DNA of 51,940 bases from GCA-2718035 sp964435285. GTDB lineage: Bacteria > Bacteroidota > Bacteroidia > Flavobacteriales > TMED113. The DNA lies in NCBI GenBank assembly GCA_964435285.1, contig CAYSYA010000011.1, forward strand, positions 1 to 51,940. Direction: 5' to 3'. The notes beneath the pieces were generated by a model. It did not search any database. It was not told the DNA's origin and was given only the letters and a program-made list of their open reading frames with translations. A program made the translations under genes and the position numbers. Positions 7,563 through 17,422 of this stretch are shown here, piece after piece; position 1 is the first letter of the stretch, and each line of letters starts with the position of its first letter.

Positions 7563-9773
7563 ATGAGACATTTAAATTTTTTATTAATATTTTTTCCAAT
7601 TTTATTATTTAGCCAAAATTATTTGGACGGTATTATAATGGGCAAAAATATTCCATTGGTTGGGGCAAATATTCAATGGATCAATTCAAATATAGGAGTT
7701 ACTACTGATCGAAATGGAGAATTCACTATAAATAAAGATGATATTTTTGAAAAAAAATTAATTATTAGCTTCATTGGTTTTATTACTGACACAATTGAAG
7801 TCAGTAATTCAATCAACTATATTGAAATAAATTTAAAACCTGAAAATGATTTAAATACTATTAATTTAACTGATGAAATAGAAGGAATATATATAGATAA
7901 ACAAAAGGCAATTAAAACTGAGGTCATCACTCAGGAAGAACTAACAAAAGCTGCTTGCTGTGATTTAGCTGGATGTTTTGAAACACAATTAAGTGTTGAA
8001 CCAAAAACAACTAATATCATCACAAATACTAAAGAAATAAGTGTTCTTGGTTTATCTGGAGTTTATAACCAACTACTAATTGATGGGCTTCCAATTATGG
8101 ACGGTTTAAATTATACATACGGAGTAAGTGCTATTCCTGGAACATTAATAGATAATATTAGAATATCTCAAGGTTTAGCATCAGTTCTTCAAGGATTTGA
8201 AAGTATTTCGGGACAAATTAATATTGAATTAAAAGAAAAAAGTAATGAAAATAGAACTTTTCTGAATTTATATATTAATAGTTTTTTGTCTAAACAAGTA
8301 AATTTTGATTACAATTTTAATCTTGGTAATTGGAAATCAATATTTTCAATACATTCTACACAACCAGGAAATCGAATTGATAATAATGATGATAATTTTC
8401 TAGATCTACCACTAACAACAAAATATTCCCTATATAACAAGTGGATATATGGAGAAAAAGAAAAAATAGGTTTATACTCTGTTATAACTTTTAGGTACTT
8501 AAAAGAAAAAAGAATTGGTGGAGAAATAAATTATAATCAAACTCAACAAGGAAGTAATAATGTATACGGACAATTTATTAATTTTACTCAACCTGAATTT
8601 CTCTTTAAATCAACTTATAAGTTAAATAATAAAAATAATTTTATACTTAGATCTGCAATTAGTCATCATAAACAAGAATCTTTTTTTGGAACAACAGAGT
8701 ATTTAGGTGATCAAATCAAGTTATATTTTAATTTTTCTCATAAACTTAACTGGAATAATCACGTATTGACTTCAGCTGTTGACTACAGAAAATTAAAAAT
8801 TAATGAAACAATTAATTTAAATGAAAATTTAAATAGATCTTTTGGAGGAGCATACAATAAAAATGAAAATATTCCTGGAGTAATGGTTGAAAATACTTTT
8901 AACTGGGATAATAAAAACATACAATTTATAAGTGGATTAAGATTAGATAACCATAATAATCATGGATTATACCTTACTCCTAGATGCCTATTTAAATATA
9001 ACTTATCAGAAAATACAACTATAAGAACTAGTATTGGAAAAGGATGGCGAACAGTAAATATATTTAGTGAAAATGTAAAATTATTTGGTACTAATAGAGA
9101 TATAATTATTTCTAATGATTTACAACCAGAAGTTGCATTAAATTATGGCTTTAACTTACTACATGCTATTTATCTAGGAAACATAGAGTTACAATTTATT
9201 TTTGATGCCTATAAAACTAATTTTTCTAATCAAATTCATCCTCATTATCATACAGAAAGTAATTTAATTTACATACATAATTTAACTGAAAATAGTAAAA
9301 GTAATTCATTTCAAAGTGAATTTGCTATTGAACTATATGAAAAGATAGGCGCTAAAATTGCATATAATTATTTAGATGTATTTAGAATTGAACATGGTCA
9401 TAAACATAGATTACCATTTACAGCAAAACATCACATACTGAGTACCATTTCATATAAACCTTTGTCAAAAGGATGGCATTTTGATTGCAATATCCATTGG
9501 TTTGGAAAGAAGAAATTAATTGATACTTCTGAAAACCCAGCTCCTTACAACAGGCCCAAGTGGTCTAATCCATATTCAACAGTTAATCTTCAGTTTACAA
9601 AAAAAATTAAAAGATTAGACTTATATATTGGTGCTGAAAATTTACTAAACTTTAAACAAGAAAATCCTATTATAAGTTGGGAAGAACCTTTTGGTGAATA
9701 CTTTAATATAGCTAACGTATGGGGACCAACAAAAGGAAGAGAAATGTATTTAGGATTGAGATATAGCCTATAA
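7563..9773 (+). CDS. TonB-dependent receptor with KAACC motif (possible metal receptor)
   Basis: A 736-residue receptor starting MRHLNFLLIFFPILLFSQ. It has a short carboxypeptidase-like domain (about 20-95), a plug (about 115-220) and a beta-barrel ending MYLGLRYSL. At the start of the plug is TKAACCDLAGCFETQ, a cysteine motif I associate with a Bacteroidota receptor group often found near heavy-metal-associated proteins. A His-rich loop (EHGHKHR) also hints at a metal ligand, but this is inference. An upstream in-frame start (7512) is less likely because it precedes the signal peptide and overlaps the previous gene. The 3' end overlaps the convergent esterase gene by six bases. Confidence 0.88.
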   Translation: MRHLNFLLIFFPILLFSQNYLDGIIMGKNIPLVGANIQWINSNIGVTTDRNGEFTINKDDIFEKKLIISFIGFITDTIEVSNSINYIEINLKPENDLNTINLTDEIEGIYIDKQKAIKTEVITQEELTKAACCDLAGCFETQLSVEPKTTNIITNTKEISVLGLSGVYNQLLIDGLPIMDGLNYTYGVSAIPGTLIDNIRISQGLASVLQGFESISGQINIELKEKSNENRTFLNLYINSFLSKQVNFDYNFNLGNWKSIFSIHSTQPGNRIDNNDDNFLDLPLTTKYSLYNKWIYGEKEKIGLYSVITFRYLKEKRIGGEINYNQTQQGSNNVYGQFINFTQPEFLFKSTYKLNNKNNFILRSAISHHKQESFFGTTEYLGDQIKLYFNFSHKLNWNNHVLTSAVDYRKLKINETINLNENLNRSFGGAYNKNENIPGVMVENTFNWDNKNIQFISGLRLDNHNNHGLYLTPRCLFKYNLSENTTIRTSIGKGWRTVNIFSENVKLFGTNRDIIISNDLQPEVALNYGFNLLHAIYLGNIELQFIFDAYKTNFSNQIHPHYHTESNLIYIHNLTENSKSNSFQSEFAIELYEKIGAKIAYNYLDVFRIEHGHKHRLPFTAKHHILSTISYKPLSKGWHFDCNIHWFGKKKLIDTSENPAPYNRPKWSNPYSTVNLQFTKKIKRLDLYIGAENLLNFKQENPIISWEEPFGEYFNIANVWGPTKGREMYLGLRYSL

Positions 9774-10829
9774 TAGATTAAAAAGCTTTTCTACACTTCC
9801 ATCATCATACAAATAAATTAATTTTTTATTATTTAAATCAAGTACTTCTTTTCCAAGAAAATCATAAATTTTTAGTATTTTTCTATCAGCTTTATTAATA
9901 TTCTGTAAGGATGATGTATTACAGTTAATCAAACCATTTATATCATACTTAGATACAAAATTCCAAATTTCATTTGTTGCGTTAATATCCATATTACCAA
10001 AAACACCAGGCCAGTCATGATCCCCTCCAATAACTTTTAATTCTTGAACGGAAGAACAATTATCACCATTTAACCACCTTTTTCTCTCTACAGTACTACC
10101 GTCGTAAGGAGAAATATCAACAACATTTGTTATAATAGGATTAGAGTCAGTGTTATTATAGTTTGACCAAAAATTTGTAATATCATCAACAGACATATAA
10201 AGAGGCATATCACCATAAGATAAACCTTCATATGTTGAGTGAGGATTTTGATCAACTGTTCCAGGAACAAGCATCATAGCAGTTGGGTGAACTGGTTCGC
10301 ATGTACCCCATCCATAAATATCATTTCTGTAGTAATCTTCAAGCATACTACCAGAAACTGCAGCAAAAGCAGCAATTTTACTATTTAGTCGACATCCTAA
10401 CTCGTAAGAAAGTATAGCTCCTTCAGAGTAACCACATGCATATACGCGACTTTGATCAATAGAATACTCAAGACTTATTGCGTCAATAATCGCTTCAACA
10501 AAAAAAATATCATCATGATCAGTTGGAGCTTTATGAATCCATGAAGTAGTCCCACCTTCAGGATCTATAGCTCCTTGGGGATATACTGCAATAAAGTTTG
10601 CAGTATCTGCAAGTGGCCTCATATCATTAGTTTGAATAAAATCAGAGGCATACCCACTTCCACCATGAAAACTAAATAGAACTGGGACATCAAGAGTTCC
10701 GTCATAAATTTCAGGGACATAAATTATATACTCTCTATCTTGACCATCAAAAAAAAGAGTTTCAGTTATTTGTTGTTGAGAAAAACAAATTGTAATAAAA
10801 AGAAAAAAAGAGTAAAATAATTTATTCAT
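9768..10829 (-). CDS. Secreted alpha/beta-hydrolase esterase (PHB depolymerase/feruloyl esterase-like) with T9SS-type tail
   Basis: A 353-residue protein with signal peptide (to about residue 17) and an esterase domain of the LpqC/PHB-depolymerase kind. It shows the oxyanion region LFSFHGGSGYASDF, the nucleophile motif GYSEG (Ser135) and the late His in GGDHDWPG. Residues about 308-353 resemble a C-terminal secretion tail but in a variant form (YDFLGKEV, then YDDGSVEKLFNLL), very like the end of the beta-propeller gene at 17503-19629. It lies five bases after the DCC gene and may be the last gene of the iron-type operon. The natural ester substrate is unknown. Confidence 0.82.
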   Translation of the reverse strand: MNKLFYSFFLFITICFSQQQITETLFFDGQDREYIIYVPEIYDGTLDVPVLFSFHGGSGYASDFIQTNDMRPLADTANFIAVYPQGAIDPEGGTTSWIHKAPTDHDDIFFVEAIIDAISLEYSIDQSRVYACGYSEGAILSYELGCRLNSKIAAFAAVSGSMLEDYYRNDIYGWGTCEPVHPTAMMLVPGTVDQNPHSTYEGLSYGDMPLYMSVDDITNFWSNYNNTDSNPIITNVVDISPYDGSTVERKRWLNGDNCSSVQELKVIGGDHDWPGVFGNMDINATNEIWNFVSKYDINGLINCNTSSLQNINKADRKILKIYDFLGKEVLDLNNKKLIYLYDDGSVEKLFNLL

Positions 10830-10834
10830 GATTG

Positions 10835-11251
10835 TTAGATTTTTGATTTTAAATTTAAAAATTTTGATTTTATTTTTTCGTTAGGGACCATACATTTATT
10901 TTTTTTTCCAAAAAAATTATACCTAGACTTAGCAATAAAAAAATAAAAAAAATCTCTTATTGGATAAGGAATAAAATAAAAGATGTAAAAGATTCTCCAG
11001 AAAGTAACCAATTGTTTTAATATTAATAAAACTGCAGTGGATCGATAATTTATATTTTTATTATTTATCAATATTATAGAGTCATTTTTAATAATATCAA
11101 TTGAATACTTTCTAATTATTTTTTTTCCCTCTTTACTTTGTATAGCAGCTAACCTAAATTTATCATTTAAGTCGTTTTTAATAATAAATTGGATAGAACT
11201 TAAACATAAATTACAAACACCATCAAATAAAATAATCATTTTATCATTCAT
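10835..11251 (-). CDS. DCC family thiol-disulfide oxidoreductase (DUF393)
   Basis: A 138-residue protein of the DCC1/DUF393 family. The signature is at the N-terminus, FDGVCNLC (D10, C13, C16), followed by a thioredoxin-like stretch and the FIPYPIRDFFYFFIAKSRYNFFGK region usual for the family. The cysteine pair suggests redox activity; true substrates of these proteins are not established. It lies eight bases after the FecA-like receptor gene. DCC proteins are often encoded close to HTTM/gamma-carboxylase-like membrane proteins, as here. Confidence 0.88.
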   Translation of the reverse strand: MNDKMIILFDGVCNLCLSSIQFIIKNDLNDKFRLAAIQSKEGKKIIRKYSIDIIKNDSIILINNKNINYRSTAVLLILKQLVTFWRIFYIFYFIPYPIRDFFYFFIAKSRYNFFGKKNKCMVPNEKIKSKFLNLKSKI

Positions 11252-11259
11252 AGAATTAA

Positions 11260-13692
11260 TTAAATTTTATACTGAATTGTTATATAACAATTTCGGTTGG
11301 GAGAAGGAATTATTCCAGGTCCAGGATATCCAGTCGCCCTATTGGTAAAATAATAATTATCTAAAATATTATTAATACCAAATTCAAACTTTATTTTATT
11401 AAACAAATATGAAAAAGATAGATCTAAAACATCGTACTTTGGTAATATGCCTATAACACCACTTAAGTCACTTTCTACAGAGTTAGTCGCGTCTGTAAAC
11501 TGTTCTGACATATATGAGTATTGTAAAGAGCACTTAAAATTTTTATAGTCTAATTTAAATCCAGTTTTTAGATTTTCTCTAGGAACAAATTCTACTTGAT
11601 TACCTTCAACTCCATTTAGTCTTGAAGAAATATACTCTGAGTATATATTTGAAAAATTAAAAAAATAACTAATGTTAATTTTATTATTTTTAAAAATGAA
11701 CTTTGATAAATTAAAATTTACTAAAAATTCCTGACCATACAGTATTGCGTCACCAACATTCCCTTTTTCATTTTTAACACTACCGTCTGAAAAAGTATTT
11801 TGAATAAATCCAATTCTGTCACTGTAAAAAAGATAAAAAGAATTTATATCATAAAAAACAAAATCTTTATAGTTACCCCTAAAGCCAAAATCCGAAGTAT
11901 AGCCACTTTCATCACTAATATTTGGATTAATTATAAAACTTGGATTAATTATATTTATATCTGAAAAAGTAACAGCCCTATAGTTTCGAGAGTAATTTGT
12001 GTAAAACTCAGACCAATTAGAGAATTTATAACTGAATCCTATACCATATAAAAAAAAGCTTCTTTTTCTTATATTATTTGTTTCAATTAAATTATTCAAT
12101 ATAACGTTTCCAGCTCCATCAGTATTAATATTTCTATAAAAACCATCAGAAGAAGTTTTAATATATTCAAATCGAAAACCTGGAACAAATGATATTTTAC
12201 TATTTAAATAAAAAATATTTTCATTAAAAATTGAATAATTTAAATTTGGATTAGAGTAATTTGATTGATTTTCATAATTGGGGAAGCTATCATATTGAAA
12301 ATCAAAATTAGCATCAAAATCATCAGTTCCTGGTCCCTGCTTCGTTGAATTAGATCCGCTGTAAAATTTAGCTCCTAATAAATAAACAACCTTTTTATTA
12401 AATAAATTTGTTTTATGTAATAATTTAGATTCAACACCCACATTATTAAAATTTGACTTTATTAAATCTCTTTCTTCAAAAGAATCAATTTGGTCAACTC
12501 TGTTAGATCTAAAACCAACAGCATATCTATGAGCATCTAATATAAAACTACTAATTGAAAAATTAGTTTTATTAGAAATGTCATAGGATGCCTGAAAGTT
12601 ATATAATAGCCAGTTTACCTCAAACCAATTTCTTTCTCTATTACTTTGAAAAATATCATCGTAAAACATAATGTCCGTCAACCCACCTGGTTGTTTTGCT
12701 AAATAATTTAAATATGTTACTTCAAAGGAAAGATTTAAATTTTTCAAAACATCATATCTTAAATAAGAATATAAATTATAAGAATCAAAATTTGAGTTTG
12801 GTCTAAAACCATCACCTATTTTGTAATTAAAAAAAGTATAATAACCTATTTTATCTAAAGTTCCAGAAAAACTTGTGAAGTTTGAGTAAAAATTATTAGA
12901 TCCAGTAGTATTTCTAGTTACAATTTCTAAATTTTTATTTTTGTTTGGTTTTTTAATGTTAAAATTAACAAGTCCGCCAAATTGAGTTCCATATTGAAGA
13001 GAACCAGCTCCTCTAATAAGCTGAATATTTTCTAGACATTCAAAAGGTGGAGAATAATAAGTTTCTGGATATCCAAGAGGATCAGCACTAATTTCGTAAT
13101 TATTTTGTCGAACATTAAAATTTGAACTTCTCCTTGGGTCAAGCCCTCTTCCACCTATATTTAGCTGTAAACCTGCATCATCAGTTTGATAAATATTAAT
13201 ACTAGTTGATTGATTATACATTTGTCTAGCATTGTTGAAAGAAGTTCCGGATCTATTTTCTGTTAGTATTAATTCGCTCTTTTTTCCAGAGTAAATTGAG
13301 TTTAATTCAATATCATCTAAAATATCTGTTTCAAAAACACTGCTTTTATTGTCATAAATTACAACCTCATCTAATTTTGTATTAATTTTTGAAAGAAAAA
13401 GATTTAAATTAATATTATTGTCATTCTGAAAAATAACGGTTCTGAGCGAAGGTGAAAAACCTTGTTTAACAAAATTTAAATTTAATGTATCTTCATAAGT
13501 ATTGAAAAAATAATAACCTAAAGAATCTGAAATAGATACAAAGTTATTCTTATCATCAAATATCTTGACATCTTTTAAAGGAGTTTGTGAATTATTATCC
13601 ACAACGAATCCATTAATTGAATTTTGAGATTTTATGCTTTGACATAAAATAAATAAAGAAAAAAATATTTTAAAAACCTTTAATTTCATCAT
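11260..13692 (-). CDS. TonB-dependent receptor, FecA/iron-chelate type
   Basis: An 810-residue outer-membrane receptor. After the signal peptide (to about residue 22, IKSQ) come a carboxypeptidase-like domain (about 24-100), a plug (about 130-250, with QLNIGGRGLDPRRSSNFNVR and IQLIRGAGSLQYGTQFGG) and a barrel ending YITIQYKI. The plug pattern is that of Fe(III)-dicitrate/siderophore receptors in this phylum. Its place in an operon with imelysin and DUF4856 supports iron or another metal as cargo. The 5' end overlaps the HTTM gene by 23 bases, so they are coupled; a second Met immediately follows the first. Confidence 0.9.
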   Translation of the reverse strand: MMKLKVFKIFFSLFILCQSIKSQNSINGFVVDNNSQTPLKDVKIFDDKNNFVSISDSLGYYFFNTYEDTLNLNFVKQGFSPSLRTVIFQNDNNINLNLFLSKINTKLDEVVIYDNKSSVFETDILDDIELNSIYSGKKSELILTENRSGTSFNNARQMYNQSTSINIYQTDDAGLQLNIGGRGLDPRRSSNFNVRQNNYEISADPLGYPETYYSPPFECLENIQLIRGAGSLQYGTQFGGLVNFNIKKPNKNKNLEIVTRNTTGSNNFYSNFTSFSGTLDKIGYYTFFNYKIGDGFRPNSNFDSYNLYSYLRYDVLKNLNLSFEVTYLNYLAKQPGGLTDIMFYDDIFQSNRERNWFEVNWLLYNFQASYDISNKTNFSISSFILDAHRYAVGFRSNRVDQIDSFEERDLIKSNFNNVGVESKLLHKTNLFNKKVVYLLGAKFYSGSNSTKQGPGTDDFDANFDFQYDSFPNYENQSNYSNPNLNYSIFNENIFYLNSKISFVPGFRFEYIKTSSDGFYRNINTDGAGNVILNNLIETNNIRKRSFFLYGIGFSYKFSNWSEFYTNYSRNYRAVTFSDINIINPSFIINPNISDESGYTSDFGFRGNYKDFVFYDINSFYLFYSDRIGFIQNTFSDGSVKNEKGNVGDAILYGQEFLVNFNLSKFIFKNNKINISYFFNFSNIYSEYISSRLNGVEGNQVEFVPRENLKTGFKLDYKNFKCSLQYSYMSEQFTDATNSVESDLSGVIGILPKYDVLDLSFSYLFNKIKFEFGINNILDNYYFTNRATGYPGPGIIPSPNRNCYITIQYKI

Positions 13693-15037
13693 TTAGAGGT
13701 AAAATCCATTTTTTATTCCGAAAAGATTTTTTTTCGGAATACAAATTAACAGAATTATTAATAAACCTTTGACTTTTTCTTCCATTCAATGATACATAAC
13801 TATCAACAAAAACATTAACATCATCAGCGTTTCCAAACCATTTAAATTCATTTCCTAAGAAATGAGCAAACTCTAAAATCATATCAGGCTGAAAACTCAT
13901 TTGTTTTTCTTGAAAATCAGTTAAATAATGGCTATTAATAACAGTAATTGACTTATTATCATTTGGATTAACAATTCTAAAACTAGTTTCAGCTGTTTTC
14001 TCAATCAACATAACTCTCCAAGAAAATCTGTAACCTTGTTCAGTCCATAATAATTCACCAGGATAAAAAATATACCTAAAAGGAACTAATATTTGAACTA
14101 AAAAAAAACAACATATAAGAAGAATAATTGCTCTTTCTTTTTGGACTGAGTAAATATCAATTTTTATTATTTTAAATGATAAACCTGTTATTTTACATAA
14201 AATACTTTTTAAATGATAAATTATTTTGTTGTGAAAGTTAGGTGAAAAAAATATTAATGCACTAATTATCATTATATAAGGAAACATTCCTATAGGAAAT
14301 AAAATTTTAGTTAAAAGATGAAAAGCAATAACAAGAAAAAAAGCAAAAATTCTTGTTTTAGAATACAAAAGAAGAAATGGAATAAATAAATCATAAAACA
14401 TTCCAGACCAACTCATAAAATAATGAACCCAATTTTTTTGAAACAAATCACCTAAAAGTGGTAAGTCATAATTAGATGTTAACCAAATTTTTAAAGGCAT
14501 AGCATCAATTAACCAATCTGAATTCATTTTAGCAATGGCAGCGTAAATATATACGATACTAATTAATAATTTAATACAATCAACGCTCCATTTTGGGATT
14601 TTTTTATAGGATTTTTTTTCTATTAAATTATCGACTGAAAAACTTGCGTTAGCAGGTAAAAATATCATCAAAAAAGATAATATAGAAACAAAGTAATAAT
14701 GATTTAAATAAGTAGTTTTATCCATCAATTCGATGTAAGTAAAACTTAAAAAAAAGACAATAATTGAATATCTATATTTTAGACCTACAGCAATAAAAAA
14801 AGATGATAGGAGACAAATTAGAAAAATAAAATAAGTAAAGTCACCTATTGGTTTTACCCATTCAAAAGCATAATATGAGAAATGAAAAGTAGGTTCAAGG
14901 TAAAGTTCTTCTATCCAACCTTTAGACCAAAATCTAATAATACTTACGGACATCAACAGTCCAAAAAAGAATCTAAAAACTGCTAATGGTGAAGAAGAAG
15001 TTTGTTTATGAATATATAGTTTGGGATTGAAAATCAT
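13670..15037 (-). CDS. HTTM / vitamin K-dependent gamma-carboxylase-like membrane protein
   Basis: A 455-residue polytopic protein beginning with the HTTM pattern (LAVFRFFFGLLMSVSIIRFW), then several hydrophobic segments (FTYFIFLICLLSSFFIAVGL, YFVSILSFLMIFLPA, FFLVIAFHLLTKILFPIGMF) and a C-terminal soluble part with RYIFYPGELLWTEQGYRFSW. This matches bacterial homologues of vitamin K-dependent gamma-glutamyl carboxylase. Such homologues next to imelysin and TonB receptors are common in Bacteroidota, but the reaction is not established. It sits four bases after the imelysin gene and overlaps the receptor gene. Confidence 0.85.
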   Translation of the reverse strand: MIFNPKLYIHKQTSSSPLAVFRFFFGLLMSVSIIRFWSKGWIEELYLEPTFHFSYYAFEWVKPIGDFTYFIFLICLLSSFFIAVGLKYRYSIIVFFLSFTYIELMDKTTYLNHYYFVSILSFLMIFLPANASFSVDNLIEKKSYKKIPKWSVDCIKLLISIVYIYAAIAKMNSDWLIDAMPLKIWLTSNYDLPLLGDLFQKNWVHYFMSWSGMFYDLFIPFLLLYSKTRIFAFFLVIAFHLLTKILFPIGMFPYIMIISALIFFSPNFHNKIIYHLKSILCKITGLSFKIIKIDIYSVQKERAIILLICCFFLVQILVPFRYIFYPGELLWTEQGYRFSWRVMLIEKTAETSFRIVNPNDNKSITVINSHYLTDFQEKQMSFQPDMILEFAHFLGNEFKWFGNADDVNVFVDSYVSLNGRKSQRFINNSVNLYSEKKSFRNKKWILPLNDEIKGF

Positions 15038-15040
15038 AAT

Positions 15041-16156
15041 TTAATCTCCGTCTGCATCAACGTAATCTACAGAAACTCCTAAAGCTTGTAACATGTCTAC
15101 CTTGAAATAAACAACTAATAATTGAATCGCATCATAGGTGAGTAGCATATCAGTATTGTTAAATTCAATTTGAGTTACAAAATTATCATCTAACTGACTG
15201 AGTTGATTAAATGCATTTTCAAATTGAGTTTCTATTATTGATGAAATATTATTTTCTCCTGGATATAAATAATTAAGGTAAGATTTTAAACTTATTCCTG
15301 AAATGTTACTTGTAAAATTTAAATTTGAATTAAAAGAATTACCCAAATAAAAATTTTTAGATGCATTTAAAGCCTGAGTTACTAATTCCTTAGAAACGTC
15401 TTGTTTATAATATGCTTCAACGGTATGAGGTAAAGGATCTGATGAAAAAATACCAGCAGGTATACCAATTTTATTAGCCCTAAGTCCTTTTTCAAAATAA
15501 TATATAAAATCATTAGTCATTTTATTAACTGAAGATGTTGCAGTATTTGATGATAGGTTAATAAATTCATCTCTATAAGAACCCCAATCATCTATAATTA
15601 AATTAGTATTATATATCATATTATTAACTAAATCTGATAAGTATTGGGAATGTGAAGAATTAGAAATATAGTTATTAATAATGCCATCTTTGCTTTCTGC
15701 TAAACCATGAAGCATATAGTCAATAGCAGGAAATCCTCTAGAATCAAAGTTATTATTATTGTCAAGGTCATAATTACCAGATTCAATATTTTGATCAATT
15801 AAATAAGAGTCAGTTGGATATATATTCATTTTGCCTTTATAATTAATTACCTCGGCTAAACCAATATCAAACATTTCAATGTGTTGCCAATATTTATATG
15901 AAGTGAGCCAAGCATCAGATGCAAAATCTAAAGTAGAGTTACTTGGGTTAGAAATAAAAGAGTTAATCGCAGTGTTTAATTCATTGAGAGTATTGTTAAA
16001 TTCATCATAGGCAGGAATTATGATATTATCCGCCCAATTAATTAACATCTCTGTTCTATCAAAACCATCAATGTTTTGATGGTTTTGATTATCTTCATCC
16101 GGGTCACAAGATGACAACAGTAAAAAAAATACAATTAAAAAATAATAATTTCTCAT
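15041..16156 (-). CDS. Imelysin-family (peptidase M75) lipoprotein
   Basis: A 371-residue lipoprotein (LLLSSC, Cys17) with an imelysin-like helical domain covering most of the chain. Seen are NIIIPAYDEFNNTLNELN near the N-terminus, WLTSYKYWQHIEMF and GFPAIDYMLHG, all typical of the family. Imelysin proteins are iron-regulated periplasmic or surface proteins related to EfeO; despite the M75 name, proteolysis is doubtful and metal binding more likely. It is the second gene of the iron-type operon, separated from DUF4856 by 102 bases that contain a 9-bp inverted repeat. Confidence 0.88.
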   Translation of the reverse strand: MRNYYFLIVFFLLLSSCDPDEDNQNHQNIDGFDRTEMLINWADNIIIPAYDEFNNTLNELNTAINSFISNPSNSTLDFASDAWLTSYKYWQHIEMFDIGLAEVINYKGKMNIYPTDSYLIDQNIESGNYDLDNNNNFDSRGFPAIDYMLHGLAESKDGIINNYISNSSHSQYLSDLVNNMIYNTNLIIDDWGSYRDEFINLSSNTATSSVNKMTNDFIYYFEKGLRANKIGIPAGIFSSDPLPHTVEAYYKQDVSKELVTQALNASKNFYLGNSFNSNLNFTSNISGISLKSYLNYLYPGENNISSIIETQFENAFNQLSQLDDNFVTQIEFNNTDMLLTYDAIQLLVVYFKVDMLQALGVSVDYVDADGD

Positions 16157-16187
16157 TTTAATATTTATTTTTTTATAAAAAAGTTAA

Positions 16188-16239
16188 CCAGCTTGAATAA
16201 GAATTTATCAATCCCTTTATATACTCTTTATCAAGCTGG
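16188..16239. repeat. Intercistronic inverted repeat CCAGCTTGA/TCAAGCTGG
   Basis: Perfect 9-bp arms at 16188-16196 and 16231-16239 with a 34-base interior, between the DUF4856 gene and the imelysin gene. Transcribed, it could form a stem with a large loop that stabilises the upstream message or attenuates the downstream genes. There is no T-tract, so it is not a simple terminator. Confidence 0.5.
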
Positions 16240-16258
16240 ATGAACTTAAAATTTAAAA

Positions 16259-17413
16259 TTATAATCCAGATGCAGACTCAATCATAGTTACCATTGAATT
16301 TAAATCATCAGCTGATATATCCCAAAAACCATTTCCAGCCATCATTTGCTCCAGCATAGAATTAACTTCAGAGTTTGAGAAATAACTAGTAAACTGAAGA
16401 CTCATAACAAAACCATAACCTTCAGATAAGCCATGAAAAGTATCTTCTCTTGGAGCACCAGATTCAATTGTAATTGCAGCAACGGATAAATAGTCAATTG
16501 ATTTTTGAGCAATGATTTTATCCATATGCTCTCTTATGATGTTTGCCTGAGCATCTCTTAGGTCATAATCACCTGCAACAATAGCAGCTCTACCTAGCTT
16601 AAAAGCATCATAAATTACATTTGCTATTCCAGGATGAGAACCTTCATTTAATTTTTTTAAGTATTTATTAACTAAAACGCCATGTCCTTCAGCTGGGCCA
16701 TTTGCATTATTGTCAGAACCTCCAACATGTTCATTGTTATATCCATATAAATATCCATATCCTTCATCCCAGTAATGTTCCATATTCGTGTATTCACCAG
16801 CAATTAATCCATCTGTGTTATTTGTGGTTCCATCACCATCTAATTTAGAAGGAGTTAAATAATTATTAGTCATTTGATCTAAAACCATAGCACCCATTAA
16901 ACCTTTGATAAAGGCCTGGTCAATCTCTAAACCTTTTCCATCAACTTGATAAGTTGATCCTGTACTCGTAGTAATTTGACCAGCAACACCAACAGAAGCA
17001 GAGCTAGTCCAATTTGGATATACTTGATCAACGAGGACAGTAAACATATCTTCAAATTGAGATTTAACTGTGGAAGAAGCAGTTGGAGAAGCAGCAGTTT
17101 TTCCGCCAACATTTTTTCCACATGTGTAAGCAAAATCAAAACCTGAACCTTCATTAAACATTGTTAAAAATTCACTAACAGAAGCACCATTAGCTGTATT
17201 CATAACATCATAAATATCCTTTGCCATTTGTAATCTACAAGTTTGTCCAGAAAAAGATACAGTTGAAAGTCCATCTCTTTCAAAAGAATATGTAGCAGGA
17301 GCAACTACTGAATCATGATCGTGATCGTGATCGTGATCATCATCATCAGTGTCACAAGAGTTAAAAACAAAGGGTGAAATAAGTAAAAGTGTAAAGTAAA
17401 ATATATTTTTCAT
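16259..17413 (-). CDS. DUF4856 lipoprotein with His-Asp metal-binding stretch
   Basis: A 384-residue lipoprotein (FVFNSC, Cys20). Directly after the lipid anchor is an alternating His-Asp run (DDDDHDHDHDHD, residues 23-34), a likely metal-binding tether. The rest matches DUF4856: YSFERDGLSTVSFSGQTCRL, MVLDQMTNNYLTP, MEHYWDEGYGYLYGY and LGRAAIVAGDYDLRDAQANI. The family is imelysin-related in context and usually precedes imelysin genes. It is the first gene of the operon, behind the best promoter seen in the window and a Fur-like box, so iron control is likely. A metal-capture role is inference. Confidence 0.88.
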   Translation of the reverse strand: MKNIFYFTLLLISPFVFNSCDTDDDDHDHDHDHDSVVAPATYSFERDGLSTVSFSGQTCRLQMAKDIYDVMNTANGASVSEFLTMFNEGSGFDFAYTCGKNVGGKTAASPTASSTVKSQFEDMFTVLVDQVYPNWTSSASVGVAGQITTSTGSTYQVDGKGLEIDQAFIKGLMGAMVLDQMTNNYLTPSKLDGDGTTNNTDGLIAGEYTNMEHYWDEGYGYLYGYNNEHVGGSDNNANGPAEGHGVLVNKYLKKLNEGSHPGIANVIYDAFKLGRAAIVAGDYDLRDAQANIIREHMDKIIAQKSIDYLSVAAITIESGAPREDTFHGLSEGYGFVMSLQFTSYFSNSEVNSMLEQMMAGNGFWDISADDLNSMVTMIESASGL

Positions 17414-17422
17414 TTTAATAAT

